Shown here piece after piece: positions 1 through 9,213 of a stretch of DNA of 64,000 bases. The stretch lies in the NCBI GenBank assembly GCA_963804045.1, contig CAWDOR010000023.1, forward strand, positions 97,527 through 161,526, given 5' to 3'. Position 1 is the first letter of the stretch, and each line of letters begins with the position of its first letter. Made by a program: the position numbers and the translations under genes. This DNA is from Rhodoblastus sp963804045 (GTDB lineage Bacteria; Pseudomonadota; Alphaproteobacteria; Rhizobiales; Beijerinckiaceae). The notes beneath the pieces were generated by a model, which did not search any database, was not told where the DNA came from, and saw only the letters and a list, made by a program, of their open reading frames with translations.

Positions 1-579
1 GAAATCGACATCGGCCATGTCGCCCAGCGAGACCATGCCGGAAAAACCGACCTGGCGGCTGTGCGCCCAGGCGATGATCGCGCCGAGCACGGCGGAGGAT
101 TGCGAGATGACCGCGAGATCGCCCGGCAGCACCGGCTGCGCCGCGAGCGATGCGTTGAGCTTGATTTTCGGGGCGATGACGCCGTGGCAATTGGGGCCGA
201 ATATGCGGATGTCGCGGGCGCGGGCGATGGCGCGCAACTGTTCGAACAGCGAATCGACGCCGGGCGTCGGATCGTCGGTCATGACGATGACGCCGTCGAC
301 GCCGACATCGGCGGCCTCGTTGACGATGGCGGCGACCTTCTCCCTGGGCGCGACGATGACGACGAGGTCGGGCTTCTCCGGCAAGGCCCGCAATTCCGGG
401 TAGCAGGGCCGGCCCTCGATCTCCTGGTGACGCGGGTTGACCAGATGAATGGCGCCGGCGAATCCGGCGGAAACAATATTGTCGAGCACCGCCCGGCCTG
501 TGGAGCCGGCGCGCTCGCTGGCGCCGACCAGAGCCAGGGATTTGGGCTGCAAGGCCCGATCCAGTTTGCGCGTGCTCAT
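1..579 (-). CDS. Acyl-CoA synthetase / acetate-CoA ligase (ADP-forming) family, N-terminal part (runs off window)
   Basis: An open frame of 193 codons runs from an ATG at 579 to the window edge with no stop, so only the N-terminus is present. It opens with MSTRKLDRALQPKSLALVGA, the typical start of the CoA-binding Rossmann domain of NDP-forming acyl-CoA synthetases; VGAS followed by a G-rich turn is the dinucleotide-fold loop. Later, IFGPNCHGV and a run ending SQSSAVLGA match the succinyl-CoA-ligase-like flavodoxin domain. Related full-length proteins are either acetate-CoA ligases (ADP-forming) or Pat-type protein acetyltransferases with a C-terminal GNAT domain; the missing C-terminus would decide. 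The gene stands divergent from the DUF2147 gene. Confidence 0.8.
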   Translation of the reverse strand, partial: MSTRKLDRALQPKSLALVGASERAGSTGRAVLDNIVSAGFAGAIHLVNPRHQEIEGRPCYPELRALPEKPDLVVIVAPREKVAAIVNEAADVGVDGVIVMTDDPTPGVDSLFEQLRAIARARDIRIFGPNCHGVIAPKIKLNASLAAQPVLPGDLAVISQSSAVLGAIIAWAHSRQVGFSGMVSLGDMADVDF

Positions 580-740
580 CGATTCTCTCCCGAATGCCGC
601 CGCAGTCTAGACGATTTCGCCGGCCAAAGCGCCTTCGACGCTTGGCTTAAGCTTGTCGGCGTCATTTGCCGCTTGCGCCAGGAACACGACCGCGTTTAAT
701 GGCGCCCGGTTCCATCGCCGCGCCATGATCGGGAGCAAAT

Positions 741-1115
741 TTGTTCAGATTTCTGTTGGTTTTCCTGGCCATGGCGCTCGCCGGCGGGGCCTGTGCCGCC
801 CGCGCCGAGGACGTGCTGGGCGCCTGGATGCGCGACGACGGCGCGGTCAGGATCGAGTTCTCGCCCTGCGGCCCGGCCGTTTGCGGCGACATCGCCTGGC
901 TGAAAAACCCCAAGGCCAAGGCGAAAATCGGTCAGCGCGTATTTTTCGACATGGCGCGGGCCGATCAGATCAGTTGGACCGGCAAGGCCTTTAGCCCCGA
1001 AGACGGCAAGACCTATTCCGGCAAAATGGTGCTGAGCGGCAAGAAGCTCAAAACCAGCGGCTGCGTGTTCGGCGGCCTCATCTGCAAGACGGTGTTTTGG
1101 AACCGGGCGGGTTAA
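741..1115 (+). CDS. DUF2147 family secreted protein
   Basis: A small protein of 124 residues with a signal peptide (residues 1-21, hydrophobic core FLLVFLAMALAGG, cleavage near ARA-ED). The mature part carries the DUF2147 pattern: GAWMRDDGAVRIEF near the start, a CGPAVCGDIAWL cysteine pair, and a later YSGKMVLSG strand. The start is taken as TTG at 741 because a GGGAG ribosome-binding site lies 4-5 bases upstream and the signal peptide begins there; the ATG at 725 is out of frame. DUF2147 proteins are periplasmic beta-rich proteins without an assigned reaction. Confidence 0.75.
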   Translation: MFRFLLVFLAMALAGGACAARAEDVLGAWMRDDGAVRIEFSPCGPAVCGDIAWLKNPKAKAKIGQRVFFDMARADQISWTGKAFSPEDGKTYSGKMVLSGKKLKTSGCVFGGLICKTVFWNRAG

Positions 1116-1121
1116 GGCGGC

Positions 1122-2327
1122 TCACACCGCCGCCAGACCGCGCTTCAGATCGTCGATCAGGTCGTCGGCGTCCTCCAGCCCCACCGACAGGCGCAACATG
1201 CCCTGGGTGATGCCGGCGGCCAGACGCGCGTCTTCGCTCAGGCGCTGATGCGTGGTGGTCGAGGGATGGGTGATGAGGCTCTTGGCGTCGCCCAGATTGT
1301 TGGAAATCTTGATGATTTCCAGCGCATTGGCGAAGCGGAAGGCTTCACTCTGGCCGCCCTTGACCTCCAGGGCGACCATGGTCGAGCCGCCCTTCATCTG
1401 CTTTTTCGCCAGTTCATACTGGGGATGGTCGGCGCGGCCGGGATAGAACACGCGGGCGATTTTTTCTTCGCCGGCGAGGAAATCGGCGAGTTTGGCGGCG
1501 CTGTCCTGCTGCTGGGCGATGCGCAGCGGCAGGGTCTCCAGCCCCTTCAACAGCACCCAGGCGTTGAAGGGCGACAGCGACGGCCCGGTCTGGCGCAGAT
1601 AATTCTGGATGTGGGTGTCGATGAAGGCCTTGGAGCCGAGGATCACGCCGCCGAGACAACGGCCCTGGCCGTCAATATGCTTGGTGGCGGAATAAACCAC
1701 GCAATCCGCGCCCAGCTCCAGCGGCTTCTGCATCAGCGGGGTGGCGAAGACATTGTCCACCACCAGGGTCGCGCCGCCGGCGTGCAGAATTTCGGCGATT
1801 CCCGCTATGTCGAGCACGCCCAGCGCCGGATTGGTCGGGCTTTCGAGAAAAGCGGTCTTGGTGTTGGGGCGCAACGCCGCCTTCCACTGGGCGAGATCGT
1901 CGCCGTCGACCAGCGTGGTTTCGACGCCGAAACGCGGCAGCAGGTCCTGGACCACATAGAGGCAGGAGCCGAACAAAGCGCTGGAGGCGACGACATGGTC
2001 GCCCGCCCGGACCTGAGCCATCAAAGCATTGGTGACGGCGGCCATGCCGGTGGCGGTGGCGCGCGCGGCTTCCGCGCCCTCCAGCAGCGCCATGCGCTCC
2101 TCGAACATGGCGACGGTGGGATTGCCGAAGCGGCTGTATTGGAAGCCGATGTCCTCGCCGGTGAAGCGCGCCGCCGCCTGTTCGGCGCTGTTATAGACAA
2201 AGCCCTGGGTCAGAAACAAAGCCTCGGAGGTCTCGCCAAAGCCGGAGCGCAAGCTTCCCCCGTGAACGAGCTGGGTGCGCGGGCGAAGCGTCTTGGCGTC
2301 GAGGGCGGGACGGTCATAGGCGGACAT
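1122..2327 (-). CDS. metZ: O-succinylhomoserine sulfhydrylase (MetZ)
   Basis: A PLP-dependent Cys/Met metabolism enzyme of 401 residues that would form homocysteine from O-succinylhomoserine and sulfide in methionine synthesis. The PLP lysine lies in SATKHIDGQGR near residue 216; QYSRFGNPT near the N-terminus and a TNPALGVLDIAGIAE stretch are family signatures. The start is placed at 2327 (MSAYDRP) because GCGAGGAGAAT lies just upstream; an in-frame start five codons earlier lacks one. A SAM-II riboswitch sits about 65 bases upstream, which fits methionine biosynthesis. Cystathionine-gamma-synthase-type relatives are the main alternative; the riboswitch and HIDGQGR favour MetZ. Confidence 0.92.
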   Translation of the reverse strand: MSAYDRPALDAKTLRPRTQLVHGGSLRSGFGETSEALFLTQGFVYNSAEQAAARFTGEDIGFQYSRFGNPTVAMFEERMALLEGAEAARATATGMAAVTNALMAQVRAGDHVVASSALFGSCLYVVQDLLPRFGVETTLVDGDDLAQWKAALRPNTKTAFLESPTNPALGVLDIAGIAEILHAGGATLVVDNVFATPLMQKPLELGADCVVYSATKHIDGQGRCLGGVILGSKAFIDTHIQNYLRQTGPSLSPFNAWVLLKGLETLPLRIAQQQDSAAKLADFLAGEEKIARVFYPGRADHPQYELAKKQMKGGSTMVALEVKGGQSEAFRFANALEIIKISNNLGDAKSLITHPSTTTHQRLSEDARLAAGITQGMLRLSVGLEDADDLIDDLKRGLAAV

Positions 2328-2390
2328 GGATTCTCCTCGCATCCTTTTGGGACGCCTGACACGGGCAAAACCATCCTTGAGGGGTCAGCC

Positions 2391-2440
2391 CGGCCTTTTA
2401 GCGCTTCATATTTCGTGGCGGCAAGCCGGCCGGCTCAAAG
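2391..2440 (-). promoter_or_regulatory. SAM-II riboswitch (metA motif) upstream of metZ
   Basis: Read on the minus strand, the segment begins TTTGAGCCGGCCGGCTTG, continues CCGCCACGAAATATGAAG and ends CGCTAAAAGG. This matches the conserved pseudoknot aptamer of the SAM-II class: a GC-rich P1, TTGC-GCC-CG, an A-rich linker, and GCTAAAAGG whose 3' end pairs back into the P1 loop. SAM-II is known almost only from Alphaproteobacteria, upstream of metA, metX or metZ, where S-adenosylmethionine binding hides the ribosome-binding site. The distance to the metZ start (about 65 bases) is consistent with control of translation. Confidence 0.85.
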
Positions 2441-2567
2441 GGGGCCACCTGCAACCTTTAGCCCCGCCCGCGGGGGGCGGCAAGACTTTCTTATCGGCGC
2501 TGCGCTACAAGGAGGGAATGAGAAACCATCGCGAAAACCCGCGAATCGCCCTGACGGACCGCCCGTC

Positions 2568-4011
2568 ATGAGGGTGGTTTTCGCATTTCTCATCAATACG
2601 CTGTTCAATCTGATCGTTGGCCTGATCGTCGCCAAATTCCTTGGCCCCGAGGAATATGGCCGATTCGCCCTGGCGGTCGGCGTGATGATTTTCGGCCAGG
2701 CGCTGGCCTTCGAATGGATTCGGCTCTGCGCGATTCGCTTCTATTCGCGGCGCTCGCGCGAGAAAAAGCCGCATGTGCGCGCCACGCTCGACGCCGCCTT
2801 CGTGATTTTTTCGCTTGGTTTCGCGCCGCTGGCCCTGGCTTTCGCCTATCTCGGCCCGGAGTTCGCGCTGCCGCGCGATCTCGTCGCCCTGGCTTTCGCC
2901 GCTGCCATCGCCAATGGCCTGTTCGATTATCAGACCGCGCTGGCGCGGGCGCGCTTCGACGATCACCTCTATATGCGCGTCGTCGTCGGCAAGAATCTGC
3001 TGGCGCTGGTGTTCACCGCCGGCGGCGCCTGGGCGACCGGCTCGGCGCGGGTGGCGCTGATCGCCGGCATGGTCAGCCTGCTCGGCGCGTTGATCTTCAC
3101 CCAAAAGGGTTTCGACGATCCCGGCGTCAGCTTCGCGCGCGCCGACCGCCGGCTGTTGCGCCACTACGCGGCCTACGCCCTGCCCATTGTCGCGGCCGTG
3201 GTGCTTTATCAGCTGATCCCGCTGGTCAATCGCGATCTCGCCGCGCGCTATTTCGGCTTCGCCGAGACCGGGCGCTTCGCGCTGGCCTTCGATCTCGGCC
3301 AGCGCGCCGTGGCCGCGCTGGGCTCGGCGCTGGACGTGCTGCTGTTCCAGATCGCCGTGCGCGCCCATGATCTGCATGGCCAGGACAAGGCGCGCGAACA
3401 GGTGGCGAAGAATATCGCCATTGTCTTCGCCTTTCTCGGCCCGGCCTGCGTCGGCGTCTGGATCGTGCTGCCCTCCGTCGAAATTCTGGTGGTGCCCTTC
3501 GCCTATCGCGGCGCCTTCAGCCATTATCTCACGCTGATGCTGCCGGGCCTGTTCTGCATGGGGCTGGGCCAGTTCTCGCTCAACGCCATTTTCCAGATCG
3601 CCCGCAAAACCCTGCCGGTGGTGTTCGCCGCCCTGGTCGTCTGCATCGCCGATCCTCTGTTTTTCCTGGCCCTGCCGCGCGCCGGGGACGCTTCGAGCCT
3701 CGCCCTGGCGCAGAGTCTGGCCTTTGTCGCGGGTTTCTTGACCCTGCTGCTGTTCGCGCGTCTCAATGGCGCGCTGGCGGCCGCGTTTTCGCGATCTCGC
3801 CTGGACGCTTGTTGCTGCCCTGGGCATGGCGGCTTTGGCCGGCCCCTGGCGCGAATTCCATCCGGGCCTGCCGCAAATGCTGGCGCAGATCGCGGTGGCC
3901 GGCGGCTTTTATCTGCTGATCGTCGGCCTGTTCGACGTCGCCGGGCTGCGCGGCGCCTTCATGGACAAATATGGCGCCTGGAAGAACCGCTCGGCGTTAA
4001 CATCGCAATAA
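2568..4011 (+). CDS. Polysaccharide/lipopolysaccharide flippase-like membrane protein, frameshifted near its 3' end
   Basis: A multi-pass membrane protein of the oligosaccharide-flippase (PST/MATE-like) type, beginning MRVVFAFLINTLFNLIVGL with a GPEEYGRFALA motif common in these transporters. Around a dozen hydrophobic helices are visible. The first frame runs well to about 3785, ending LLFARLNGALAA, then becomes arginine/cysteine-rich nonsense. The true continuation, RFRDLAWTLVAALGMAAL and a further helix to the TAA at 4009-4011, lies in the next frame. Dropping one T from the TTTT run at 3786-3789 joins the two into a protein of about 480 residues. As sequenced, the last ~75 residues are lost. 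No sugar-transferase genes neighbour it, so the glycan carried is unknown. Confidence 0.75.
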
Positions 4012-4089
4012 CCATCAAACAGGGTAAATCTTCATCGTGAATCGATATGGTTTATACTGCCTGGGTCTGGCGTTTCAGGACTTTCGATC

Positions 4090-4755
4090 ATGTTCAATCC
4101 GCGCATTTTTGCTCCCGTTGTCTTTGGGTTGTCTTTTCTGACCCTCGCCGCGCCTGTGCGCGCCCAAAATCTCGGCGGCGGGCTGATCGAATTTCTGGTC
4201 ACGGGCGGCGGCGAGGCGCGGCAACGTCCGCTTCCCGAACCCCGTCCCACGGTCAACCAGCCGGGATACCGGCAGGCGGCGCTGGCGCCGGCGCGGCGCG
4301 AATGGAGCGTGCCGGAAGAGTTCCACCGCCAGGACGTGCCCTATGAGGGCGGCGGCGCGGTCGGCTCGATCGTGGTCGATACGCCCAGTCATTTCCTCTA
4401 TCTGGTGACGGCGCCGGGCCGGGCGATGCGCTATGGCATAGGCGTGGGGCGCCCCGGCTTCACCTGGGCGGGCCATAAAAACATCAGCCGCAAGGCGGAA
4501 TGGCCGGATTGGACGCCGCCGCCGGAAATGCTGCTGCGCCGCCCCGAACTGCCCAGCCATATGGACGGCGGCCCCGACAATCCGCTGGGCGCGCGGGCGC
4601 TCTATCTCGGCTCCTCCATGTATCGCATCCACGGCACCAACGAGCCCTGGACCATCGGCAAGAATGTGTCGTCCGGCTGCATCCGCATGATGAACGAGGA
4701 TGTGATCGACCTCTATGAGCGGGTGAAGGTGGGGGCGCCCGTCGAGGTGCTTTGA
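4090..4755 (+). CDS. L,D-transpeptidase (YkuD domain), periplasmic
   Basis: A protein of 221 residues with a signal peptide (residues 1-27, ending APVRAQ). The YkuD catalytic domain occupies roughly residues 95-221. The active-site motif is complete: H181 in IHGTNEPW and the nucleophile C197 in NVSSGCIRM. Such enzymes make 3-3 peptidoglycan cross-links or attach outer-membrane proteins to peptidoglycan; short alphaproteobacterial homologues like this usually lack extra binding domains. It is transcribed alone and followed by a dispersed intergenic repeat. Confidence 0.88.
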   Translation: MFNPRIFAPVVFGLSFLTLAAPVRAQNLGGGLIEFLVTGGGEARQRPLPEPRPTVNQPGYRQAALAPARREWSVPEEFHRQDVPYEGGGAVGSIVVDTPSHFLYLVTAPGRAMRYGIGVGRPGFTWAGHKNISRKAEWPDWTPPPEMLLRRPELPSHMDGGPDNPLGARALYLGSSMYRIHGTNEPWTIGKNVSSGCIRMMNEDVIDLYERVKVGAPVEVL

Positions 4756-4828
4756 GATTCTTGTTGTGGCGCCGACAGTGAATGGCGCAAAACGGTGGAT
4801 TGCTGACGGTCGTTAGCCCCATTCTTTC

Positions 4829-4980
4829 CGCCGTCATGGCCGTGCGTGTCACGGCCATCCACGCCAGCGTGGAAGGCGCCGTTTTAATTGCGCCGACATG
4901 CATGCAACGGCCCGGCGTGGATGCCCGTGACAAGCACGGGCATTACGACGCCAGAGACCGTGCGTCGCCGTCTGCAACGA
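4829..4980. repeat. Dispersed intergenic repeat, copy 1
   Basis: A stretch starting CCGCCGTCATGGCCGTG, with an inner inverted repeat (ATGGCCGTG...CACGGCCAT), and ending in CCCGTGACAAGCACGGGCAT, ACGACGCCAGAGAC and TGCGTC. Most of these blocks recur at 13489-13551 in the same order but in shortened form. Both copies lie between genes and hold no credible coding frame. Similar GC-rich palindromic repeats are common in genomes of Hyphomicrobiales. Function, if any, is unknown. Confidence 0.6.
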
Positions 4981-5028
4981 GCGGAACGCGGTCATGGCAT
5001 CACGAAACCAAGCGCGTAATTTTCGCCC

Positions 5029-6045
5029 TTACGCGCGATAAGCCCCCTGTCGCTCCAGCATCCAGCCCGGATATTCTTCCGGCAATTTGGTCACCGCGTC
5101 GAGCGCGGCGAGATCGGCGGCGTCGAGCGTGACTTGTGTCGCGCTCAGATTGTCCTGGAGCTGTTCGACGCGCTTCGCGCCGACGATCACGCTGGTGACC
5201 ACATCCTGATGCAAAAGCCAGGCGAGGGCGATCTGGGCGATGCTGGCGCCTTTGGCGGCGGCCATGCCGCGCATGAGATCTATCGCGGCGAAGGCGCGGT
5301 CGCGGTTCACCGGCGGGAAATCAAATGTCGCGCGCCGCCCCTCTGCCCCCTTGCTGTCGCGGTCGAACTTGCCGGTGAGGAGGCCGCCGGCGAGCGGGCT
5401 CCAGACCATCAAGCCGATCTTTTCCGAGCGCAGCATGGGTGCGATTTCGCGTTCGATGTCGCGGCCGGCCAGGGTGTAATAGGCCTGGAGCGACAGGATC
5501 GGCGCGAGCTGGCGCGCCTGCGTGATGCCCACGGCTTTGACCACTTGCCAGGCCGCCCAGTTGGACAGGCCGATGTAGCGGACATGGCCCTGACGCACGA
5601 GGGTATCCAGGGCCTCAAGCGTCTCGACAATGGGCGTCGCCGGATCGAAGCCGTGAATCTGATAGAGGTCGATGTGATCGAGCCCGAGTTGCGCAAGACT
5701 GGCCTTGCACTGGCTGAGAATATGGCCGCGAGAGGCGCCGCGCGCATTTGGGCCTTCGCCCATCGGCCCTAAAACCTTGGTGGCGATCACCACGTCGTCG
5801 CGGCCTATGCCGAGGTTTTTCAGCGCCTGCCCCAGAATGCGCTCGCTGGCGCCGCCGGCGTAAATATTGGCGGTGTCGATGAAATTGATCCCGGCGTCCA
5901 GCGCGGTCTTGACCAGCGCGTCGGCCTCGTCCTGCTGGAGCCGGCCGATCTGGCCCCACATGCCCTCGCCGCCGCCAAAGGTCATGGTCCCCAGGCAAAG
6001 TTCCGAGACGAACAGGCCGCTATGGCCGAGTTGACGCATGCGCAT
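5029..6045 (-). CDS. Aldo/keto reductase
   Basis: A protein of 338 residues beginning MRMRQLGHSGLFVSELCLGT, typical of the AKR family related to YghZ/Tas-type oxidoreductases. Seen in order: FIDTANIYAGGASE (catalytic Asp and Tyr), VIATKVLG (catalytic Lys), IDLYQIHGFDPATP (catalytic His), VRYIGLSNW, and the C-terminal NADPH-binding stretch VVTSVIVGAKRVEQLQDNL. The start is set at 6045, where GGAGGC precedes ATG by a few bases; an upstream in-frame codon at 6060 lacks a ribosome-binding site. The physiological substrate cannot be read from the sequence. Confidence 0.88.
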   Translation of the reverse strand: MRMRQLGHSGLFVSELCLGTMTFGGGEGMWGQIGRLQQDEADALVKTALDAGINFIDTANIYAGGASERILGQALKNLGIGRDDVVIATKVLGPMGEGPNARGASRGHILSQCKASLAQLGLDHIDLYQIHGFDPATPIVETLEALDTLVRQGHVRYIGLSNWAAWQVVKAVGITQARQLAPILSLQAYYTLAGRDIEREIAPMLRSEKIGLMVWSPLAGGLLTGKFDRDSKGAEGRRATFDFPPVNRDRAFAAIDLMRGMAAAKGASIAQIALAWLLHQDVVTSVIVGAKRVEQLQDNLSATQVTLDAADLAALDAVTKLPEEYPGWMLERQGAYRA

Positions 6046-6137
6046 GGCTTGCCTCCGCAATGTTTTGGCGACGCGGAGACTATCAGAAATTTTCCGCCGG
6101 CGAGCGTCAAGCCTTTTGCCCGGCCTGCTCCGGGCCC

Positions 6138-6166
6138 AAAAAAGCCCGCCGGAAAATCCGGCGGGC
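6138..6166 (-). terminator. Rho-independent terminator of acnB
   Basis: A 10-bp GC-rich stem (6144-6153 with 6157-6166, GCCCGCCGGA/TCCGGCGGGC) is followed on the minus strand by a run of six T (6143-6138). It lies about 35 bases past the acnB stop codon. Confidence 0.85.
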
Positions 6167-6200
6167 CATGATTATTTTGCGATGCGCGAAGTTGCGGCGA

Positions 6201-8804
6201 TCAGACCTTGGCTTCTTCGGCGCGCTCGACGAATTCCGGAATTTGGTCGAAATTCATGTAGCGATAGACTTCGGCGCTTTTGCCCTGCAAGCCGCCGACC
6301 GCCTCCATATATTCCGCGAAAGTCGGAATGCGCCCGAGCAGCGCGCCGACCGCCGCCAGCTCCGCCGAGGACAGATAGACGCGGGTATCCAGGCCCAGAC
6401 GGTTGGGGAAGTTGCGGGTCGAGGTCGAGAGCGCGGTCGAGCCCTTGCGGATCTGCGCCTGATTGCCCATGCACAGCGAACAGCCGGGCATTTCCATGCG
6501 GGCGCCGGACTTGCCGAGCGTGGCGTAATAGCCTTCCTCGGTGAGGATATGGGCGTCCATCTTGGTCGGCGGCGCGATCCACAGCCGGGTCGGAATGTCC
6601 GACTTGCCCGAGAGGATTTTGCCGGCGGCGCGGAAATGGCCGATATTGGTCATGCACGAGCCAATAAAGACTTCGTCGATCTTGTCGCCGGCGACTTCCG
6701 CCAGCGTCTTGACGTCGTCGGGATCGTTCGGGCAGGCCAGGATCGGCTCCTTGATCTCGTTCATGTCGATTTCGAACACGGCGGCATATTCGGCGTCGGC
6801 GTCGGGCTGGAGCAGCTCCGGCTTGGCGATCCAGGCCTGCATGGCGGCGATGCGGCGCTCCAGCGAGCGGCGATCCTGATAGCCCTCGGCGATCATCCAC
6901 TTCATCAGCGTGATGTTCGAGGTCATATATTCGATGATCGGCTCCTTGTTCAGCCGCACCGTGCAGGCGGCGGCCGAACGCTCGGCGGAGGCGTCGGACA
7001 GCTCGAAAGCCTGCTCGACCTTGAGATTGGGCAGGCCCTCGATTTCGAGAATGCGGCCGTTGAAGACGTTCTTCTTGCCCTTTTTCTCGACCGTGAGCGA
7101 GCCGGCCTTGATCGCCGCCAAGGGGATGGCGTTGACGAGATCGCGCAGGGTGATGCCCGGCTGCATCTCGCCCTTGAAGCGCACCAGCACCGATTCCGGC
7201 ATGTCCAGCGGCATGACGCCGGTGGCGGCGGCGAAGGCGACCAGGCCCGAGCCGGCGGGGAAGGAAATGCCGATGGGGAAGCGGGTGTGGCTGTCGCCGC
7301 CGGTGCCGACAGTGTCGGGCATCAGCAGGCGGTTCAGCCAGGAGTGAATGACGCCGTCGCCGGGACGCAGCGCGATGCCGCCGCGATTGGCGATGAAGGT
7401 CGGCAGTTCATGATGGGTCTGGACGTCGACCAGCTTGGGATAGGCGGCGGTGTGGCAGAAGGACTGCATCACCAGATCGGCGGAGAAGCCGAGGCAGGCG
7501 AGGTCTTTCAGCTCGTCGCGGGTCATCGGGCCGGTGGTGTCCTGGGAGCCGACCGTGGTCATTTTCGGCTCGCAATAGGTTCCGGGACGCATGCCCTTGC
7601 CCTCGGGCAGACCGCAGGCGCGGCCGACCATCTTCTGCGCCAGGGTAAAGCCCTTGCCGCTGTCATGGGGCACGGCCGGCAGGCGGAACAGGGTGGAGAC
7701 CGGCAGGCCCAGCGCCTCGCGGGCCTTGGCGGTGAGGCCGCGACCGATGATCAGGGGAATGCGGCCGCCGGCGCGCACTTCGTCGAAGATCACCTCGGAC
7801 TTGACCTTGAACTCGGAGACCACCTTGCCGCCCTTGAGCGCCTTGCCCTCATAGGGACGCAGCTCGATGACATCGCCGGTCTCGAAACCGGCGACGTCGA
7901 GTTCGATCGGCAGGGCGCCGGCGTCTTCCATGGTGTTGTAGAAGATCGGGGCGATCTTGGTTCCCAGGCAGACGCCGCCGAAGCGCTTGTTCGGCACATA
8001 GGGAATGTCCGCGCCGGTGAACCACAGCACCGAATTGGTGGCGGATTTGCGCGAGGAGCCGGTGCCGACGACGTCGCCGACATAGGCGACGGGATGGCCC
8101 TTGGCGATCAGCGCCGCCAGCTGCCTGGTCGGGCCGCGCTGGCCGGCCTCGTCCGGCTCGATGCCCGGACGCGCGTTTTTCAGCATGGCCAGCGCGTGGA
8201 GCGGAATGTCGGGGCGGGTCGAGGCGTCGGGCGCGGGCGAGAGATCGTCGGTATTGGTCTCGCCGGAGACCTTGAACACGGTCACGGTCAGCGACTGCGG
8301 CACTTCCGGACGCGAGGTGAACCATTCGGCCTCGGCCCAGGAGGCCAGCACGGCCTTGGCGTTGGCTTTGGCGGTTTCTTGGCCCTTGTCGGCCAGTTCC
8401 TTCACGTCGTGAAAATAATCGAAGATCAGCAGGGTCTTCTTCAAGCCTTCGGCGGCGACCGCGCCGACCTCGGCGTCGCCGAGCAGATCGATCATCGGCT
8501 TGATGTTGAAGCCGCCAAGCATGGTGCCGAGCAATTCCGTGGCGAGCTTGCGCGACACCAAAGCGTTTTTCTCGACGCCCTTGGCCACGGCGTCGAGGAA
8601 GCCGGCCTTGAGCCGGGCGGCGTCATCGACGCCGGCGGGCACGCGATGGGTCAGAAGGTCGACCAGGAAAGCCTCTTCTCCCGCCGGGGGGGCGCGCAGC
8701 AGGGCGATCAGCGCTTCCGTCTGCTTCGCCGACAGCGGCAGCGGCGGAATTCCAAGCGCGCCGCGTTCGGCGACATGGGCGCGATAGGTTTCGAGAAACG
8801 ACAT
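6201..8804 (-). CDS. acnB: Aconitate hydratase B
   Basis: An 867-residue aconitase of the B type, which interconverts citrate and isocitrate in the TCA cycle with a [4Fe-4S] cluster. The N-terminal HEAT-like domain (about residues 1-160: MSFLETYRAHVAERG...) and the swivel domain before the catalytic core are the B-type order. Cluster ligands are seen in GSCMTNIGHFRAAGK and CSLCMGNQAQI. The start at 8804 gives the standard AcnB N-terminus; the 27 in-frame codons upstream are arginine-rich leader. Many alphaproteobacteria use AcnA, so AcnB is a mild taxonomic marker. Ends before a strong terminator. Confidence 0.96.
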   Translation of the reverse strand: MSFLETYRAHVAERGALGIPPLPLSAKQTEALIALLRAPPAGEEAFLVDLLTHRVPAGVDDAARLKAGFLDAVAKGVEKNALVSRKLATELLGTMLGGFNIKPMIDLLGDAEVGAVAAEGLKKTLLIFDYFHDVKELADKGQETAKANAKAVLASWAEAEWFTSRPEVPQSLTVTVFKVSGETNTDDLSPAPDASTRPDIPLHALAMLKNARPGIEPDEAGQRGPTRQLAALIAKGHPVAYVGDVVGTGSSRKSATNSVLWFTGADIPYVPNKRFGGVCLGTKIAPIFYNTMEDAGALPIELDVAGFETGDVIELRPYEGKALKGGKVVSEFKVKSEVIFDEVRAGGRIPLIIGRGLTAKAREALGLPVSTLFRLPAVPHDSGKGFTLAQKMVGRACGLPEGKGMRPGTYCEPKMTTVGSQDTTGPMTRDELKDLACLGFSADLVMQSFCHTAAYPKLVDVQTHHELPTFIANRGGIALRPGDGVIHSWLNRLLMPDTVGTGGDSHTRFPIGISFPAGSGLVAFAAATGVMPLDMPESVLVRFKGEMQPGITLRDLVNAIPLAAIKAGSLTVEKKGKKNVFNGRILEIEGLPNLKVEQAFELSDASAERSAAACTVRLNKEPIIEYMTSNITLMKWMIAEGYQDRRSLERRIAAMQAWIAKPELLQPDADAEYAAVFEIDMNEIKEPILACPNDPDDVKTLAEVAGDKIDEVFIGSCMTNIGHFRAAGKILSGKSDIPTRLWIAPPTKMDAHILTEEGYYATLGKSGARMEMPGCSLCMGNQAQIRKGSTALSTSTRNFPNRLGLDTRVYLSSAELAAVGALLGRIPTFAEYMEAVGGLQGKSAEVYRYMNFDQIPEFVERAEEAKV

Positions 8805-9213
8805 GGCTGACTCTTTCTGTGCGGGTGGGGCGGCGACGCGGCGATCGGCTCGCCTAAAAAAAGACTCAAGAGGCAATAACGACAAGCAGCCCTTTTCGTC
8901 AATTGCGGTCGCCTTAAGGCAGTCCGACGGCAGGCTTTTAAATCTTCTTGATATTCAAGATGTTATTAGAAAAACCCCAATCGCGCAAAATGGAATTGCG
9001 CCGCTTCGTCTTTTTGCTAATGCCGCGAAGGCGGCGGCGCGGCGATAGGTTGGCCCCCGGCGATGAAAGCATCTTGCCACCGCCCGGTCGGCGGGAATCG
9101 CAGAGCGGGCAAGGTCGCGCGCGCCGCCGTCATGCGGGGATGTCGGCCTGAGCGCCTAGCCCTGTGGACGGCGGCCATTGGCTTGGCGTCGCGGATTGTC
9201 TAAATCTCTAGAC
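8805..9213. other. Intergenic region between acnB and tag (409 bp)
   Basis: The divergent space between acnB (minus) and tag (plus) must hold both promoters. It includes a patch of lower GC around 8935-9000. Short open frames here are arginine-rich with no ribosome-binding site and are rejected as genes. No RNA motif was recognised. Confidence 0.5.

Noticed and set aside
1248..2540. Long plus-strand open frame over metZ
   Set aside because: It is the antisense of metZ, rich in His/Gln/Gly with no start signal; only the part after 2568 is a real gene (flippase).
4782..5132. Open frame across the first intergenic repeat
   Set aside because: It covers the repeat and the 3' end of the aldo/keto reductase in antisense; not protein-like.
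6060..8810. A 916-codon plus-strand frame over acnB
   Set aside because: Antisense shadow of acnB produced by high GC; composition is Gly/Arg/His-rich and no motif is seen.
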